This document shows, one piece after another, positions 6,323 to 8,262 of a stretch of 8,262 nucleotides of DNA. A program made the translations under genes and the position numbers. This DNA is from an uncultured Porphyromonadaceae bacterium (GTDB lineage Bacteria; Bacteroidota; Bacteroidia; Bacteroidales; Muribaculaceae). The DNA lies in NCBI GenBank assembly GCA_947175455.1, contig CAMWMW010000055.1, positions 1-8,262 of the forward strand. Direction: 5' to 3'. Under the pieces are notes generated by a model that was not told where the DNA came from, did no database searches, and saw only the letters and a program-made list of their open reading frames with translations. Positions within the stretch are counted from its first letter, which is position 1, and each line of letters starts with the position of its first letter.

Positions 6323-8155
6323 ATGAGAAATCTGATATCGGGAATAATGGTGACTGCCGGAGCGCTGTCGCTGATGGGGGAGATTCCGGCGGGATATTAC
6401 CGCGAACTGGAAGGGAAAAGCGGAGAGGAACTGAAGGCAGCTGTAAGGAAGGTGGCGATTCCGGAAGATTTCGTGTCGATCACCTATGGCGACGACAATA
6501 CTTCTTTCAAGACATGGCAGGCATTTGAATTTACCGATATCAGGATGATACAGGGCAGAAAGGCATGGTGGGACATGTATTCAAACAAACTTGTATATGT
6601 GGAATCGGGTCACAGTTCGTTTGACATAGAGCATTCCGTAGCCAACTCATGGTGGGGCGGGAAAGAGGGAAGCGAAGCCGCCTATCAGGATCTGTTCCAT
6701 CTGTATCCCTCGAATTCAGATGCCAACAATGCCAAGTCGAACAACCCGATAGGGATCGTCGGAGGCAATCCGGCATTCGACAACGGACTGGTGCTTATCG
6801 GAGCACCTGCCTCCGGATACGGAGGGGGTGCGTCCAAGGTCTTTGAACCTGCCGATGAATACAAGGGTGATTTTGCCCGCGCCTATCTCTATATCCTGAC
6901 CGCCTATGATGCTATTCCTTGGAAAACGGACAAAGGTGGAGAGGCTCTTTATACGATAACCGGCGGTACAATAGACCTTCAGCCCTGGGCTGCCGCCATG
7001 CTGCTGAAATGGGCGGCGGAAGATCCCGTAGATGACAAGGAACTCAACCGCAACGAACAGATCTACGGCATCCAGAAAAACCGCAATCCGTTTATCGACT
7101 TTCCCGCGCTCGCCGAGTATATATGGGGTGACCGCAAGGGTAGCGCATTCACGTTGGAGGGGAATGCCGCCGATGCCGTGAACCGTCCGGCTGATCCGTC
7201 AGTCCCGGATGCGCGACTCACGGATGTCAACACATATGCGGCGGATTACTGGGGCAGCCGCAGTCTGGTGTTTGATATTACCGAAGGTGATCTCTGGATT
7301 AGTCTTGACGGAGGCTCGTATCAGAGATATGGCGACAGAATCTCGATACCGGCGGGAACTGTCAACGGCGAGAGCCACATCGTCAAAGCATATGCCTTGA
7401 AAGAGACCGGAGGGAGGAGTCTGCGCAGTTCGGTTGTGACTGTGACCATGACTGCAAAAGACCCCGCCGTTACCGACTATTCCACCTCGGTATGGACACC
7501 TGCGGTTGTCGGCGATGCCATAGATCCGGAGAGTCTTTATGTGATAATCTCCGCCGACAACAGACATGTGATGGGATGCACTTTCCAGTCGAACGGGTTC
7601 ATGCCCGATTGCGGCAGTGCGGAATATCGGAATCAGGACACGGATTCGGAAATAACGGTGATTCCCAACGAATCAGCAGTTGTCAGATTCAGAACAGCCG
7701 GAGCTTCCGCATATACGATGCAGGTGCTTGATGTGCATGGCAATTCCAAGGGATACTGGACATCCACAGCGGCAAAAAATATGAAACTTGACCCGAATCA
7801 GGGAACATCCGCCGGTGTGAAGGTGCTTGGAGACGGAACGGTAGAGATAGATTTCGGCTCTACTCCGGGAAAACTGTGCTACAACAAGAGGCAGCCCCGA
7901 TTCCTGAATTATACGTCATCACAGGGGAAAGTGATGCTTTACCGCCTCAAAGGCTCCGATGACACAGGCTCCGGAGTGGAGGAGACAATCGGCGATGACG
8001 AACCGGTGGTTGTCGACGGGCGCGATATAATGGTTCCCGCCGGAGGGGTTGTCTACGACCTCAACGGGCGCCGCGTCTCCGGCATCGGACTCCAGCCCGG
8101 AATCTACGTCGCGGTCAAGGCGAACGGCGAGGCTGTCAAGGTCTATATCCGCTGA
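6323..8155 (+). CDS. Secreted endonuclease I family nuclease with extra beta-sandwich domain
   Basis: 610 aa, the third paralogue. ATG 6323 gives a short hydrophobic N-terminus (MRNLISGIMVTAGALSLMG before EIPAGYY), a plausible but weaker signal peptide with no lipobox cysteine. The nuclease module spans about residues 20-275. It has AWWDMYSNK, IEHSVANSWWGG with E103-H104, QDLFHLYPSN with H126, N135 and N140 in ANNAKSNNPIG, EYKGDFARAYLYI, and QKNRNPFIDFPALAEYIWG. Residues about 298-380 form a beta-sandwich-like domain (LWISLDGGSYQRYGD, HIVKAYALKETGGRSLRSS) that resembles the CHB_HEX_C-type 'DG...Y...A.A' pattern. Residues about 400-545 match the module of the preceding gene (SLYVIISADNRHVMG, then LCYNKRQPRFLNYTSS and VMLYR). 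The tail has VPAGGVVYDLNGRRV, PGIYVAVK and VKVYIR. The 45-nt gap from the previous stop and the lack of a clear promoter suggest one operon. Confidence 0.9.
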   Translation: MRNLISGIMVTAGALSLMGEIPAGYYRELEGKSGEELKAAVRKVAIPEDFVSITYGDDNTSFKTWQAFEFTDIRMIQGRKAWWDMYSNKLVYVESGHSSFDIEHSVANSWWGGKEGSEAAYQDLFHLYPSNSDANNAKSNNPIGIVGGNPAFDNGLVLIGAPASGYGGGASKVFEPADEYKGDFARAYLYILTAYDAIPWKTDKGGEALYTITGGTIDLQPWAAAMLLKWAAEDPVDDKELNRNEQIYGIQKNRNPFIDFPALAEYIWGDRKGSAFTLEGNAADAVNRPADPSVPDARLTDVNTYAADYWGSRSLVFDITEGDLWISLDGGSYQRYGDRISIPAGTVNGESHIVKAYALKETGGRSLRSSVVTVTMTAKDPAVTDYSTSVWTPAVVGDAIDPESLYVIISADNRHVMGCTFQSNGFMPDCGSAEYRNQDTDSEITVIPNESAVVRFRTAGASAYTMQVLDVHGNSKGYWTSTAAKNMKLDPNQGTSAGVKVLGDGTVEIDFGSTPGKLCYNKRQPRFLNYTSSQGKVMLYRLKGSDDTGSGVEETIGDDEPVVVDGRDIMVPAGGVVYDLNGRRVSGIGLQPGIYVAVKANGEAVKVYIR

Positions 8156-8184
8156 AACCGCCGGCAGTAGTCGGCTGAGCATAC

Positions 8185-8218
8185 AATTTCAGCGAAGGGG
8201 TTGCCGCCCCTTGAAATT
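8185..8218 (+). terminator. Hairpin, possible terminator of the nuclease operon
   Basis: AATTTC 8185-8190 plus AAGGGG 8195-8200 pair with CCCCTT 8207-8212 plus GAAATT 8213-8218, with a 4-nt bulge (AGCG) on the left arm and loop TTGCCG. The hairpin starts 30 nt after the last stop codon. A/T-rich sequence follows (ATAATTATTT) but no uninterrupted T-run, so efficiency is uncertain. The remaining 44 nt to the window end hold nothing recognisable. Confidence 0.5.
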
Positions 8219-8262
8219 CGATAATTATTTAAAAGAAATAGATTCCTCATATGCTTTATAGC

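Noticed and set aside
8049..8261. Plus-strand ORF (70 codons) crossing the end of the third nuclease
   Set aside because: It lies mostly within the nuclease gene in another frame, is Ser/Arg-rich as expected of a shadow frame, and runs through the terminator hairpin.

Overview
This 8.3 kb window looks like chromosomal DNA from a Bacteroidales bacterium, plausibly a gut lineage such as Muribaculaceae or a relative. This is an inference from four signs: a TAnnTTTG-type -7 promoter element upstream of one gene, start codons in A/T-rich context without Shine-Dalgarno sequences, secreted proteins ending in a 'YDLNGRR...GIYIV...K' type tail, and DUF6359-like and choice-of-anchor-J-like domains. No rRNA or other taxonomic marker is present, so the genus cannot be fixed. 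All supported genes lie on the + strand.

Layout. (1) 1-841: the 3' part of a secreted protein with a DUF6359/OB-fold-like domain and a C-terminal jelly-roll (choice-of-anchor J-like) domain, closed by a strong hairpin terminator at 870-905. (2) 1033-2745: a secreted endonuclease I family protein with Ig-like and FN3-like domains and a sorting-type tail. (3) 2746-2992: a non-coding stretch with a perfect 14-bp inverted repeat and three copies of a 19-nt tandem repeat. (4) 2993-4387: an unusually long REP-associated tyrosine transposase-like (Y1/IS200-type HUH) gene with an N-terminal extension, an internal 13-aa repeat and a C-terminal extra domain. (5) 4388-4654: a likely promoter followed by a leader of about 220 nt with two small adjacent hairpins. 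(6) 4655-6277 and 6323-8155: two further secreted endonuclease I paralogues, 45 nt apart and probably cotranscribed. (7) 8156-8262: a hairpin that may terminate this operon.

How it fits together. Three paralogous exported nucleases share one catalytic module (EH motif, D-x-x-[NH]-L-x-P-S, N-x4-N, KGDFAR, Q-x-NRNPF) and carry different C-terminal beta-rich modules. They probably degrade extracellular DNA or RNA for nutrient gain, biofilm remodelling or competition. The OB-fold-like domain of the upstream truncated protein is compatible with a nucleic-acid theme, but this is not shown. The Y1 transposase-like gene sits between the first nuclease and the other two, with palindromic and repeated sequence beside it. 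This is the most unusual part of the window.
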